Positions 6,997 through 15,709 are shown, counted from the first letter of the stretch. The stretch: DNA of 41,134 bases from Bacillota bacterium (GCA_023388995.1 JAEWFD010000036.1:1-41134), one strand, 5' to 3'. Translations and numbers: made by a program. The notes: generated from the sequence alone by a model not told the origin.

Positions 6997-7833
6997 ATGG
7001 AGACGATAAAGATCATGACTGATTCTTCAAGTGGGATAAGTCAAGAAGAAGCAGATCAATTAGGGATCGCCGTAGTACCGATGCCAATCACCATTGATCG
7101 TACAGAATATATGGATGGTATCGATCTTTTTTATCATGATGCGGTTGCTCATTTGCGAGAATATCATGAATTTAAGACGGCACAGCCATTGCCTAGGGAT
7201 TTGATCGGACGTTGGGAAACTTATTTGGAACAATACGACAAAATAGTATATATTCCCATTTCGTCTGCATTGAGCGGATCCTATGTAAATGCATGTGTAC
7301 TTGCGAATAGTTTTGATGGAAGAGTTGTTGTTGTTGATGCGAAGGCTGTAGAAGCATTGCTGCGCTATGTATGTCTGGAAGCAGTCAGAATGGTGGATGA
7401 AGGAAAAAAGGCGAATGAAATTCGCGATGTGTTAGAAGCGAATTATGAAGATACTTATGCAATTATTGTTCCGGAAAATGTGGATCAATTAAAACGTGGC
7501 GGAAGAATTACGCCGACGGCTGCTGCTGTAGCCAATCTTTTGAAGATTCAGCCAATTTTGAAGATTGAGCATGGGAAAGTTGATTTGCATAGCAAAGTGC
7601 GGACACTTCGCAAAGCATATCAAGAAGCGATGCACCATGTTTTGCAGGTAGATCAAGCAGATCAGTATTATTGGTTTATGATTCAAGTAGATCAAGAGGA
7701 ATGTCAGGAACTGAAAGCAGAATTTGAACAACGGCTTGGTCACAGTGTACCGCTCTTTCGGTTCACACCAATTGTCATGGCCCATACAGGCTTGAAAACA
7801 ATCGGGTTTGGAAGGACCAGAAAATATCAATGA
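6997..7833 (+). CDS. DegV family fatty-acid-binding protein
   Basis: A 278-residue DegV (FakB-type) protein. DegV proteins bind a fatty acid and present it to a fatty-acid kinase. Visible signatures are the N-terminal MTDSSSGIS, the KTAQPLPRD segment that matches the family's KTSQPS loop, ISSALSGSYVNA, and LKRGGRITPTAAAVANLLKIQPIL. I place the start at ATG 6997, directly after AAGGAGTGAAGTG; the frame opens earlier but would overlap the -10 element. The downstream acetyltransferase overlaps by 4 nt (ATGA), so the two are cotranscribed. No FakA-like kinase is in the window. Confidence 0.92.
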   Translation: METIKIMTDSSSGISQEEADQLGIAVVPMPITIDRTEYMDGIDLFYHDAVAHLREYHEFKTAQPLPRDLIGRWETYLEQYDKIVYIPISSALSGSYVNACVLANSFDGRVVVVDAKAVEALLRYVCLEAVRMVDEGKKANEIRDVLEANYEDTYAIIVPENVDQLKRGGRITPTAAAVANLLKIQPILKIEHGKVDLHSKVRTLRKAYQEAMHHVLQVDQADQYYWFMIQVDQEECQELKAEFEQRLGHSVPLFRFTPIVMAHTGLKTIGFGRTRKYQ

Positions 7834-8297
7834 CAGCACAATCGATAACAGTGCTTTCGATCCGGGAGCATCACGACAAGGCAGAGCAAATTCTGGCATA
7901 TGTGAAACAGCACTGGGCATCTGAGGCTAGCGCTGCCGTTTATGATGACTGCTTTTATCATTGTCTGCAAACAACAGCACCATTGCCGCAATGGTATGGA
8001 TTATATGATAGCGAACAGTTGATTGGCTGTGCAGGATTGATTACCAATGACTTTATCAGCAGAATGGATTTGTATCCTTGGTTGTGTGCATTGTATATTG
8101 ATTCAGGATATCGCAATCAGGGGTTAGGCGGTCATTTGGTGCATGTAATTGTAGAAGATGCTCGCAAATGGGGATTTGAAACAGTTTATTTGTGTACAGA
8201 TCATATCGGATATTATGAAAGACTGGGCTTTGCTTATATTGGAGACGGATATCATCCTTGGAATGAAAAGTCCCGCATTTATCAAATCAAAACATAG
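7830..8297 (+). CDS. GNAT-family N-acetyltransferase
   Basis: A 155-residue GNAT protein with motif A in LCALYIDSGYRNQGLGGHLVHVIVEDARKWG (the R-N-Q-G-L-G loop) and the motif B/C end VYLCTDHIGYYERLGFAYIG. It starts inside the degV stop codon region (ATGA overlap) and ends just before a terminator, so it forms a two-gene operon with degV. The substrate is unknown. Confidence 0.88.
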   Translation: MTAQSITVLSIREHHDKAEQILAYVKQHWASEASAAVYDDCFYHCLQTTAPLPQWYGLYDSEQLIGCAGLITNDFISRMDLYPWLCALYIDSGYRNQGLGGHLVHVIVEDARKWGFETVYLCTDHIGYYERLGFAYIGDGYHPWNEKSRIYQIKT

Positions 8298-8307
8298 CAT
8301 CAATCTG

Positions 8308-8333
8308 AACAGTCTTAGAAAAGGCTGTTTTTT
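8308..8333 (+). terminator. Terminator of the degV-acetyltransferase operon
   Basis: AACAGTC pairs with GGCTGTT (one G-U pair) over an 8-nt loop and runs into six T. Confidence 0.75.
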
Positions 8334-8346
8334 ATTTGTAGCTGAA

Positions 8347-8375
8347 CAAAAAAAGCCGCAAATGAACTTGCGGCT
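8347..8375 (-). terminator. Terminator of the two-component operon
   Basis: On the minus strand AGCCGCAA pairs perfectly with TTGCGGCT across a 6-nt loop, followed by a run of seven T. It lies 6 bp past the kinase stop codon. Confidence 0.9.
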
Positions 8376-8380
8376 GCTGA

Positions 8381-9892
8381 TTATGCTTCTCCTATTTCCA
8401 AATGATCTGGAAGTTCTTCATAGAAATCGGTATCATCTTCTTCCAGTGTATAACGGTCTAGTGTGAAGAAGAAGACAATCGCTCCATCTTCCGTATAACA
8501 GCCATAATTCTGTTCATGGAGTTCCATGATGGCTTTTACGATGGCCAATCCTAAGCCATAGCTTTTTTGATTCAGGTTTCTTGTAGTATCCATCTTATAA
8601 AAACTGTCGAACAAGTGACTGATTTCTTCTTCGGTAATATCATGCATCGCTGTATTGCGAATCTCAATTCGAACTCGTTCCAAATGACGTTTTAATGAAA
8701 TATGAATGACATCATGCTCCGGAGAATATTTGATTGCATTCTCAACTAAATTGGTAAAAACCTGAACAATTTTCTGATAATCACCGCTGACGATATAGGT
8801 GTCATCTTGATGAAATTCATAATGAATATCATGGTCATGCATCAAAATCCGCAGACTGTTCAAGACGCTTTCAATGACTTCATTCATCGTAAAGAAGGAA
8901 AGTTCGATCTTGACCAGTCCACTTTCCAATTGTGATAAACTCAGTAACTGATTGACAAGGGAATTCATTTGTTTTACTTGATCCAGAATGATTTGATAGG
9001 TTTGATGATCCTGATCATTGCTGGATGTCTCTTTCAAAACCTCGGTGTATGCCTGAATTAATGACAAAGGTGTTTTGAAGTCATGCGATACATTGGCAAT
9101 AAACTGTCTGCGCATTTCGCTCGTTTCTTCTTCGCGGTTCAAATCCTTCAGAAGAAGTTCATTTTTTTCGATCAGAAGGTTTAAATTCTGCTCAATTTGA
9201 CTTGCCATCACATTGACATTGCGAGCCAAGTCACTGACTTCATCGTTTCCTTTTGGCTTGCAGCGTTCATCGAATTGCAGCTGGGCAATTTTTTTTGTGA
9301 CTTTGTTGATTTTGAGAATCGGCTTGGCAATTAAGCCTGATACCAGAAAGATAAAGACGCAGCCAATCAACAAGGAGGCCAATGACAAATATGCAAAGAA
9401 CCGCAAGGAGAGATCCGCTGTTGCAGAGATATAATCCAGCGGGGTAGAGATAAACAAGTAAGTATTTTCATCGAGAAGCATATACAAATACGATAGATTT
9501 TTGTCTTGCACAGAAAATAGCGTATTGGGATTTAATTCCAAAGAAACGAAAACACCATTGGAAATTGACTCCGAAATCCAGTAGTTGGCATTGAATTCGC
9601 GGTCCTGCAGGGTAGGACGAGAAAAGTAGGAAATATGTGACTTGCGGTCTTTGTAATCAAAAATCAAGAATGTAAGATTGCGGCTTTCCCCTGATAAGAT
9701 GGTATTGTCATAGGGTGTTTCACTGGTATAAGCTTTTTTGATGCTGGTACCGTAATTGATCAATTCCTGTTCTTTGTAAGACTGGTAATATGTTTCTACG
9801 AAGGTGCTGCCAAAGGCAATGATCATGAAATAATTGATCGAGATAATACCGATCATAATCAGCATCAGCTTGGTGCGAATACTAATTCTCAT
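8381..9892 (-). CDS. Sensor histidine kinase (HAMP-HisKA-HATPase)
   Basis: A 503-residue membrane kinase. The first membrane segment is LMLIMIGIISINYFMIIAF; an extracytoplasmic domain of roughly 130 residues follows, then the second segment FFAYLSLASLLIGCVFIFLVSGLIA. Next come a HAMP domain (KPILKINKVTKKIAQLQF), the HisKA box FIANVSHDFKTPLSLIQ, the N box FTNLVENAIKYSP and the G2 box SYGLGLAIVKAIMELH. I chose ATG 9892, behind GAGG, rather than the frame opening at 9955 that runs back into the regulator gene. It overlaps the response-regulator gene by 11 nt and is its partner. The signal sensed is unknown. Confidence 0.9.
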   Translation of the reverse strand: MRISIRTKLMLIMIGIISINYFMIIAFGSTFVETYYQSYKEQELINYGTSIKKAYTSETPYDNTILSGESRNLTFLIFDYKDRKSHISYFSRPTLQDREFNANYWISESISNGVFVSLELNPNTLFSVQDKNLSYLYMLLDENTYLFISTPLDYISATADLSLRFFAYLSLASLLIGCVFIFLVSGLIAKPILKINKVTKKIAQLQFDERCKPKGNDEVSDLARNVNVMASQIEQNLNLLIEKNELLLKDLNREEETSEMRRQFIANVSHDFKTPLSLIQAYTEVLKETSSNDQDHQTYQIILDQVKQMNSLVNQLLSLSQLESGLVKIELSFFTMNEVIESVLNSLRILMHDHDIHYEFHQDDTYIVSGDYQKIVQVFTNLVENAIKYSPEHDVIHISLKRHLERVRIEIRNTAMHDITEEEISHLFDSFYKMDTTRNLNQKSYGLGLAIVKAIMELHEQNYGCYTEDGAIVFFFTLDRYTLEEDDTDFYEELPDHLEIGEA

Positions 9893-10559
9893 GAATAGCC
9901 TCAAATTTATAGCCGACTTTGCGGATGGTTTTAATGAAATCACCGCAGATGCCAAGTTTTGCCCGCAGACACTTCACATGGGTGTCAACGGTGCGTTCAT
10001 CACCGGCGTAGTCGAATCCCCAAACACTTGTAAGCAAGTTCTCCCGTGAAAATACTTGATTTTGGTTTTGAATAAAAAACATCAAAAGATCATATTCCTT
10101 AGGGGTAAAAAAGACTTTTTCGCCATCAATCAGTACTTCCCGCTCGCGCTGATAGATGCATAATTCCTGATAGACAAGCACATTATCAAACAAAGCTCCG
10201 CTGCGTTTCAGCAATGTTTTAATGCGGATGAGCAAGATCGCGGGGGAAAATGGTTTGCCGATGTATTCGTCAGCACCGATATTGAACCCTTGAATTTCAT
10301 CGTATTCGGTATTTTTGGCTGTCAGCATCACAATCGGTACATCGCTGATAGAACGAATTTCTTTGCAGACATCAAGACCTGAAAGCTTTGGCATCATAAT
10401 ATCCAAAACAATCAGGGAAAAAGTCTCTTTATAAAAATAAGCCAGTGCTTCTTCGCCGTCTTTCGCACCAATGACTTCAAATCCTGCTTTGGTTAAATAG
10501 TCGCAGACCAATTTCCGTAAATTTGTTTCATCTTCCGCCACCAGAATTTTATGCTTCAT
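9882..10559 (-). CDS. OmpR-family response regulator
   Basis: A 225-residue regulator. The receiver carries ILVAEDE, the phospho-acceptor in LIVLDIMMP, the switch IVMLTAKN and the lysine in YIGKPFSP. The winged-helix domain has FFTPKEYDLLMFFIQNQNQVFSRENLL and ends ERTVDTHVKCLRAKLG and IRKVGYKFE, the OmpR/PhoB layout. It is transcribed leftward ahead of its kinase. A TATAAT-like -10 is visible about 25 bp upstream on the minus strand, but the -35 is poor. Regulatory targets cannot be read from the sequence. Confidence 0.92.
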   Translation of the reverse strand: MKHKILVAEDETNLRKLVCDYLTKAGFEVIGAKDGEEALAYFYKETFSLIVLDIMMPKLSGLDVCKEIRSISDVPIVMLTAKNTEYDEIQGFNIGADEYIGKPFSPAILLIRIKTLLKRSGALFDNVLVYQELCIYQREREVLIDGEKVFFTPKEYDLLMFFIQNQNQVFSRENLLTSVWGFDYAGDERTVDTHVKCLRAKLGICGDFIKTIRKVGYKFEAIHEN

Positions 10560-10638
10560 TCTTGATCACCTCAATTTTGCTTTATTATACCTTGTTTTCC
10601 AAGAATTAGAAAGTAGCAAGGTCAACCAATTGCGGCTC

Positions 10639-10667
10639 TTGTCATGATGAGCGAATTAAGGTATGAT
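10639..10667 (+). promoter_or_regulatory. Sigma-A promoter of the cyclophilin gene
   Basis: TTGTCA and TATGAT are separated by exactly 17 bp. The transcript would start near 10674, and AAGGAG precedes the ATG at 10693. Confidence 0.8.
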
Positions 10668-10692
10668 ACTAAGGTAAAAAGGAGAATTAAAT

Positions 10693-11133
10693 ATGGTAAA
10701 AGGTATCATTACAATGGCCAATCAAGAAGCCATTCCATTCGAACTATATCCTGAAGACGCACCGCAAACCGTTGCAAACTTCATGAAATTAATCAAGGAA
10801 GGCTATTACGATGGCAAAACATTTCATCGTGTAATTCCGCGCTTTGTATCTCAAGGTGGTTGTCCGCTGGGGACTGGAGCCGGTGATTTGGGATATACGA
10901 TTCCATGCGAAACCGCAGGCAATCCACACAAGCATGTAGAGGGATCCTTGTCGATGGCGCATCGTGGAAAGAATACAGGCTGCTGCCAGTTTTTTATCGT
11001 TCATGATCCGCAGCCGCATTTGGATGGTGTACATACGGTATTTGGTAAAGTCACAGATAATATGAAAGCAGTGAAAGCAATGCGCAATGGTGATGTAATT
11101 CAATCCATTGTACTGCAAGAGACCGAAGCATAA
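10693..11133 (+). CDS. Cyclophilin-type peptidyl-prolyl cis-trans isomerase
   Basis: A 146-residue single-domain cyclophilin, the usual length for bacterial cytoplasmic forms. Active-site segments are present: FHRVIPRFVSQGG (catalytic Arg), MAHRGKNTGCCQFFIV (the usual M-A-x-x-x-x-x-S-x-x-S-Q-F-F region, here with Gly-Cys-Cys before Gln-Phe-Phe) and LDGVHTVFGKVTDNM. There is no signal peptide, so it acts in the cytoplasm on Xaa-Pro bonds. It is monocistronic, with its own promoter and terminator. Confidence 0.93.
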   Translation: MVKGIITMANQEAIPFELYPEDAPQTVANFMKLIKEGYYDGKTFHRVIPRFVSQGGCPLGTGAGDLGYTIPCETAGNPHKHVEGSLSMAHRGKNTGCCQFFIVHDPQPHLDGVHTVFGKVTDNMKAVKAMRNGDVIQSIVLQETEA

Positions 11134-11180
11134 TAATCAATATATCTGCTAAATTAAACATGGCAGATCGCTCATGATTG

Positions 11181-11208
11181 CCCATGAAACAGCTGTTTTA
11201 TGGGTTTT
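11181..11208 (+). terminator. Terminator of the cyclophilin gene
   Basis: The nearly perfect palindrome CCCATGAAACAG / CTGTTTTATGGG (one G-U pair) is followed by TTTTATTT. Confidence 0.75.
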
Positions 11209-11255
11209 ATTTCATTTTATAGGATTAAGACAGCGATGAAAGGGAGGAATAAAGA

Positions 11256-11708
11256 ATGAGTAAATATGATGATGCAATTAAGATCATGGCTGAAAGGCAC
11301 GGCAAAGATGACCTTTGGCCAATCTCGACTATAAATGGCGAGAGTCATGAAGTTCGGTTTGTAAATGGGTATTATGAAGATGGGGCAGTCTATACTGTCA
11401 CTTATGCGCTCTCAACAAAAATGAAGCATATTGAGGCTAACCCTAAGGTAGCTATCTGCACGTTCTGGTTTACCGGTCATGGTATCGGTGAGAATCTGGG
11501 ATGGGTCCGTGATGAGAAAAATGCGGAAATAATGAAAAAACTGCGTGCTGCTTTTGCGGAGTGGTATGATAACGGGCACACCAATGAAGAAGATCCACAT
11601 ACATGCTTGCTGTGTGTCAAACTCACCGATGGCGTGATCATTGATCATGAAAGAAAATATGGTGCATTCCGATATGAGGTTGACTTTATTGGTAAAACAG
11701 CACAATAA
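11256..11708 (+). CDS. Pyridoxamine 5'-phosphate oxidase-like flavoprotein
   Basis: A 150-residue split-barrel protein of the PNPOx-like family. Typical features are the early DLWPISTINGESHEVRFVNGYYEDGAVYTVTY strands, then STKMKHIEANPKVAICT, the family hallmark (T-x-K-x-x-x-I-x-x-N-P-x-V), and a C-terminal substrate-facing strand region. Members bind FMN or F420, but many have unknown reactions, so no specific substrate is claimed. The ribosome binding site AGGGAGGAA precedes ATG 11256. No clear terminator follows. Confidence 0.85.
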   Translation: MSKYDDAIKIMAERHGKDDLWPISTINGESHEVRFVNGYYEDGAVYTVTYALSTKMKHIEANPKVAICTFWFTGHGIGENLGWVRDEKNAEIMKKLRAAFAEWYDNGHTNEEDPHTCLLCVKLTDGVIIDHERKYGAFRYEVDFIGKTAQ

Positions 11709-12104
11709 ACAAAAGCCATCGCATAAAGGATAACATTGTATTGGTAACTACAAATGGCGGCGAAGAGCTGGACATTGCAGATGCTTAGACAGATACTTCG
11801 GCGGTCCGGAAAAATTGCTCAATCGCAGTAAGAAACAAAACTACTGGCTCCACGGAAAAAGGGCGAAAAATCGCAAAAGGATCGCGAAATATAAAACATG
11901 CAATTATTGGTGGCGGCTGTGGTTGTCTGGCCGGAAAATCGTGCTGTTGCATATATCCATGGTGAAACCAGGTGGTTACATTGAAATCAATGGCACGAGT
12001 TTTTCTTCTGCAAAATTTGGACCAAAACGAGATAATTGGTGTTTATTTGCAGTATGATTGAATTGTAAATATGAATTCCTAAATAAGCAGATATGGGCAA
12101 AGAC
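11709..12104. other. Roughly 400 bp without a convincing gene
   Basis: The longest frame (11815-12057, 80 codons) lacks a ribosome binding site and resembles no family I know. Another frame reads IVLVTTNGGEELDIADA, then a stop, then a glycine/cysteine-rich stretch near HAIIGGGCGCLAGK, then a second stop. With only two stops in about 115 codons, this could be the eroded remains of a gene, but I cannot identify it. Confidence 0.4.
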
Positions 12105-12127
12105 AAAAAAGCATGGTCTGCTTTTTT
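12105..12127 (+). terminator. Bidirectional terminator-like hairpin before sigI
   Basis: AAAAAAGCA pairs with TGCTTTTTT over a 5-nt loop (12105-12127). It closes the upstream region about 15 bp before the sigI promoter. Confidence 0.65.
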
Positions 12128-12143
12128 GTATGCTTATGCATTC

Positions 12144-12172
12144 TTGTGTTTGATGTAGTTAAGAGATATAAT
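12144..12172 (+). promoter_or_regulatory. Sigma-A type promoter of sigI-rsgI
   Basis: TTGTGT and a perfect TATAAT are separated by 17 bp, placing the start near 12179, 17 bp before the sigI ATG. I saw no obvious separate SigI-type promoter. Confidence 0.75.
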
Positions 12173-12195
12173 GCACATAGTGAGGGGTTGAAAGC

Positions 12196-12915
12196 ATGGA
12201 GGCATTGGCGGAGAAAATCATTCTTGCGAAGCAAAATGAGTCTATTATGGAGGATTTGATTTTATGCAGTGAATCATTTATCCTCAAATGTGCAGCAGAT
12301 ACATTACATCGCTATGTTACGAAGCAAGATGATGAATGGTCTATCGCACTTCTTGCATTTACACATGCTGTACAATTATATGTCCCGGAACGCGGACAGT
12401 TCTTTTCTTTTGCGAAGTTAATCATTGAACGCAAATTAATTGACCACTCTCGAAGTATCAGAAGGCATTATCAGGAAATTGCTGTTGATCCAACGATATT
12501 TGAAGTAAATTCCAAAGAGCAGTCAGAGCAGCCGGCATTGCAAGCGCTGGTCGCGGAAACATTGACCAAGCAAAAAGGATATTCTTTGCGTGATGAGATT
12601 GAAGAAGCCAATCAAATATTTAGCAAATATGGATTTCGCATGATGGACTTATCATCCTGTTCCCCAAAAGCTGAAAAGACAAAGGATGCTTGTGCGAAAG
12701 CTGTTGCCTGTATCATACAAAATCCAATTTTATTGAGTCAAATGAAGGAAACCAAGCAGCTGCCAATCAAACAATTAGAAAAGTTTACAAAGATACCCCG
12801 AAAAATTCTGGACCGCCATCGAAAATATATAATAGCGGCGGCAGAGATTATGTCCGGGGACTATCCTGGCCTCGCAGAATACATGCGATTCATCAGAAAG
12901 GAGATGGCGAAATGA
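12196..12915 (+). CDS. sigI: RNA polymerase sigma factor SigI
   Basis: A 239-residue sigma factor of the SigI family, the usual length. Region 2 is recognisable in FTHAVQLYVPERGQFFSFAKLIIERKLIDHSRS. The C-terminal SigI-specific domain ends with LPIKQLEKFTKIPRKILDRHRKYIIAAAEIMSGDYPGLAEYM, the strongest signature of the family, which reads promoter DNA in place of a normal region 4. Its anti-sigma gene follows with a 4-nt ATGA overlap, so the pair is translationally coupled. Known SigI regulons cover heat shock, cell-wall metabolism or, in cellulolytic clostridia, polysaccharide sensing; which applies here is unknown. AGGGG lies upstream of ATG 12196. Confidence 0.95.
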   Translation: MEALAEKIILAKQNESIMEDLILCSESFILKCAADTLHRYVTKQDDEWSIALLAFTHAVQLYVPERGQFFSFAKLIIERKLIDHSRSIRRHYQEIAVDPTIFEVNSKEQSEQPALQALVAETLTKQKGYSLRDEIEEANQIFSKYGFRMMDLSSCSPKAEKTKDACAKAVACIIQNPILLSQMKETKQLPIKQLEKFTKIPRKILDRHRKYIIAAAEIMSGDYPGLAEYMRFIRKEMAK

Positions 12916-13940
12916 AATCTGTTGTTATAGATGTACAAGGAAGACATGCAGCCATATTGTCCGATGATGGTAGCATTGTGAAGATTATAAATCGAAACTA
13001 TGTGATAGGACAGGTGATTGAAATGAAAGAGATTCGATTTGATTGGCTGAAATGGATGCCGATGTTAGCGGGTGCAGCGGCCACGGTTGTGATTGGAATA
13101 GGATTATATGTGTATTACACGCCGTATTCCTACGTAAGTCTGGATGTAAATCCGGCTATTGAGTATTCATTAAATCGATTTCAGTATGTATTGGATGTAG
13201 ATGGATTGAACGAAGATGGCAAAGCAATAGTGAGTGAATTAGAGAAGAAATCGTTAAAAAATTTGAATATACAGGATGCGATTGAAAAGACAATCAAGCA
13301 ACTTTCACAAGACGGTTATTTAAAGACGGATAGTGATGGAGGCATAGTAGTTGCTGCAGCATCGCAAAATCAAAACTATCGGGAGCAATTGGTTAAAACA
13401 CTTGAGAATAAACTTAAAACGGTTGTCAACGAGGATTTGGTAGCAATTGAAACATATTCTGTCGGATTAGAACGTGTAAAAGAAGCTAGAGAGTTAGGGA
13501 TTACCCCTGGAAAGCTCAACTTGATTGAGAAACTTCACAATAGTTCGAGTGATCCTAATCAGATAAAACTATCAGATTGGTTAGATCGTCCTGTAAAAGA
13601 AATTATGAAGGAAATTAAAAGCAATCGACAAGAATTACAAGAGGATCCAAAAAACACCCAAGAAGATGATGATAAACATCCTGACAGCAAAAATGACAAA
13701 GAAGCAGAAAAAGAAGAAGTGAAAGCTGAACGTGCAGAAGAGAAGAAGGATGAGCAGCTGGCAAAAGAAGAAGAGAAGCAGAAAAAAGAGGATTTGAAAG
13801 AGGAAGAGAAACAACAAACAGAAAACCTGAAAGAAGAAAAAAAGGATAAAACGGATAACCCCAATGCGAAAAATGAAAACGCGAACAAAGGGAATTCGTC
13901 ACAAGAAAAAGTGAAAGAAACAAAGAAAAAAGACAACTAA
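12912..13940 (+). CDS. rsgI: RsgI-type transmembrane anti-sigma factor
   Basis: A 342-residue protein in three parts. Residues 1-40 are the cytoplasmic RsgI_N anti-sigma domain (SVVIDVQGRHAAILSDDGSIVKI). One membrane helix spans about 48-68. The extracytoplasmic RsgI middle domain begins SLDVNPAIEYSLNRF; Asn80-Pro81 corresponds to the bond at which characterised RsgI proteins undergo autoproteolysis. From about residue 225 to the end the chain is a Lys/Glu-rich low-complexity tail, probably coiled-coil or disordered, with no carbohydrate-binding module. The frame opens upstream inside sigI, but ATG 12912 fits both the coupling and the family N-terminus. It holds SigI at the membrane until cleavage. 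Confidence 0.93.
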   Translation: MKSVVIDVQGRHAAILSDDGSIVKIINRNYVIGQVIEMKEIRFDWLKWMPMLAGAAATVVIGIGLYVYYTPYSYVSLDVNPAIEYSLNRFQYVLDVDGLNEDGKAIVSELEKKSLKNLNIQDAIEKTIKQLSQDGYLKTDSDGGIVVAAASQNQNYREQLVKTLENKLKTVVNEDLVAIETYSVGLERVKEARELGITPGKLNLIEKLHNSSSDPNQIKLSDWLDRPVKEIMKEIKSNRQELQEDPKNTQEDDDKHPDSKNDKEAEKEEVKAERAEEKKDEQLAKEEEKQKKEDLKEEEKQQTENLKEEKKDKTDNPNAKNENANKGNSSQEKVKETKKKDN

Positions 13941-13948
13941 TCGACAAT

Positions 13949-13987
13949 AAACCGGAACAGATTGAAACTGTTTCCGGTTTATTTTTT
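13949..13987 (+). terminator. Terminator of the sigI-rsgI operon
   Basis: AACCGGAACAG and CTGTTTCCGGTT pair with one bulge over a short loop, followed by a T-rich tail (TTTATTTTTT). Confidence 0.88.
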
Positions 13988-14015
13988 GAAGTAATGAAAT
14001 GCGATTGCATTTAGT

Positions 14016-14044
14016 TTGACTTGTAACTATTTTATACTTAGAAT
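14016..14044 (+). promoter_or_regulatory. Sigma-A promoter of the chemoreceptor gene
   Basis: TTGACT and TAGAAT are separated by 17 bp. The leader of about 90 nt ends with the AGGGAG ribosome binding site. Confidence 0.7.
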
Positions 14045-14137
14045 GGTAGAGCATAGCTGATGAATTAAGTCTGCAAAGAAAGGGATTTGTTAACAACCTG
14101 ACAGGAAAATCAGCATCTAAGAATAGGGAGAATGCAT

Positions 14138-15709
14138 ATGAGCATAAAAAGAATGATCTATATTATCATGGGTTGTCTTGTTTTACTAAGTTCTTTCAGC
14201 ACGGGTCTTATGTTTTATTTTCTGGATCAAAACCAAAGCAATGGGAAAATTGTGAATTATGTGGGAGTTGTCCGCGGGGCAACACAACGCGTAGTTAAGC
14301 TGCATTTGCTGGAGCAGCCGACAGGCGACCAAGTAGCGAAAGTGGAAGCAGCCATGAATGGCATTGTTAGCGGCAATCCGGAGCTTGGTTTGCCGAAACC
14401 AAGAGATATGAAGCTGGTTGCCCAGATGAAAGAGATCCGCACTTACTGGAAAGAACAGGTTCTTCCACTCATGAGCAACGAGTCATCTAGCGCCATGTTG
14501 CTTGCAAACAGCGAGGAGCTGTTCAATAAAAGCAATGCGGCAGTTACGCAGGCAGAAACCTATTCTGCTCAAGGGATTGTTACATTGAAGATTGTCAGCG
14601 TCGTATCGATGCTGCTCAATTTGCTTTCTATTGCTGTTATTATCAGTGTAATTCGCAAGAAAATTCTGCTTCCGGTTAAAGAACTGGAAACCGGAATGAA
14701 AGAGTTATCGCAAGGAAACTTGAAGATCCAACTATCCTATGAATCGAAGAATGAATTGGGGATGCTGGCAGATAGCATGCGGATGTCGCTTGCAACTTTA
14801 TCAGAATACATTACACGCATCGGTCATTCCATGAAGCAAATGGAAGATGGCAATTTTGACTTGCCGCTGCAGCAATACATCGGTGATTTCACGGATATCG
14901 GCCATTCGATTGCGGAATTCACCACGCAAATTTCCGATACCCTCGGACAATTGTCGGAAACTTCGTTGCAAGTATCGATGGGGGCCGATCATGTTGCGAA
15001 CAGTTCTCAATTGTTGTCAGAAGGTGCAGTTGAACAAAGCTCGGCAATTGAAAGCTTATCATATGCGGTAGATGCCATCGTCTCCAAGATTGAATATACT
15101 GCTGAAAATGCTCGTGTATTCAATACCAAAGCAAAAGCAATGGGAACAAGTTTGGATGCCAGCGAGCAGCAAATGCGCTCTTTGACAGAAGCGATGAATG
15201 AGATTCAAAGAAACTCGGAAGAAATCATTAAAATCAATAAAACAATTGAAGATATTGCCTTCCAAACCAATATCTTGGCACTAAATGCTGCTGTCGAAGC
15301 GGCTAGGGCCGGAGAAGCGGGAAAAGGCTTCGCGGTAGTAGCAGACGAAGTTCGCAACTTGGCAGCAAAGAGTGCACAGGCTGCGCAAACGACTGCTGAG
15401 CTGATCGATGTTTCTGTGCAGTCTGTCGGAACGGGCAGATCGCTGACAGATACCATGGTCAGAGTATTAAGCAGTGTTTTGGTTGATGCCCGGGAGATTG
15501 CCCAAGGAGTGCAGCAAATACAAATGGCATCCCAGGAGCAGACGGAATCAATCGCACATATTACGAAAAGCGTAGATCAAATTTCGGCAGTTGTTCAAAC
15601 CAACTCCGCAACTGCTGAGGAAAGCGCAGCAGCAAGTGAAGAGTTGTCGGCACAGGCCAAATTGCTGAGCCATTTGGCGAGTCAATTTAAACTGAAACGC
15701 CACGCATAA
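14138..15709 (+). CDS. Methyl-accepting chemotaxis protein
   Basis: A 523-residue transmembrane chemoreceptor. Membrane segment one is MIYIIMGCLVLLSSFSTGLMFYF. A short ligand-binding domain of about 120 residues has a predominantly helical, PilJ/four-helix-bundle look. Segment two is near 155-175, followed by a HAMP domain (KKILLPVKELETGMKELSQGNLKIQ) and a second linker. The signalling hairpin carries IAFQTNILALNAAVEAARAGEAGKGFAVVADEVRNLA, the near-invariant tip that contacts CheA and CheW. I chose ATG 14138 over 14132 for its better spacing from AGGGAG. No che or flagellar genes are nearby, so its kinase partner lies elsewhere. The ligand is unknown. Confidence 0.93.
   Translation: MSIKRMIYIIMGCLVLLSSFSTGLMFYFLDQNQSNGKIVNYVGVVRGATQRVVKLHLLEQPTGDQVAKVEAAMNGIVSGNPELGLPKPRDMKLVAQMKEIRTYWKEQVLPLMSNESSSAMLLANSEELFNKSNAAVTQAETYSAQGIVTLKIVSVVSMLLNLLSIAVIISVIRKKILLPVKELETGMKELSQGNLKIQLSYESKNELGMLADSMRMSLATLSEYITRIGHSMKQMEDGNFDLPLQQYIGDFTDIGHSIAEFTTQISDTLGQLSETSLQVSMGADHVANSSQLLSEGAVEQSSAIESLSYAVDAIVSKIEYTAENARVFNTKAKAMGTSLDASEQQMRSLTEAMNEIQRNSEEIIKINKTIEDIAFQTNILALNAAVEAARAGEAGKGFAVVADEVRNLAAKSAQAAQTTAELIDVSVQSVGTGRSLTDTMVRVLSSVLVDAREIAQGVQQIQMASQEQTESIAHITKSVDQISAVVQTNSATAEESAAASEELSAQAKLLSHLASQFKLKRHA

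Noticed and set aside
8158..8466. 102-codon plus-strand frame covering the end of the acetyltransferase gene and the convergent kinase end
   Set aside because: It overlaps two coding genes and two terminators and lacks a start signal.
11815..12057. 80-codon plus-strand frame
   Set aside because: No ribosome binding site, no recognisable domain and basic/aromatic composition unlike neighbouring proteins; kept only as an unexplained region.
13559..14010. Long minus-strand frames opposite the 3' end of rsgI
   Set aside because: They are Phe/Ser/Leu-rich complements of the Lys/Glu-rich tail, without ribosome binding sites.
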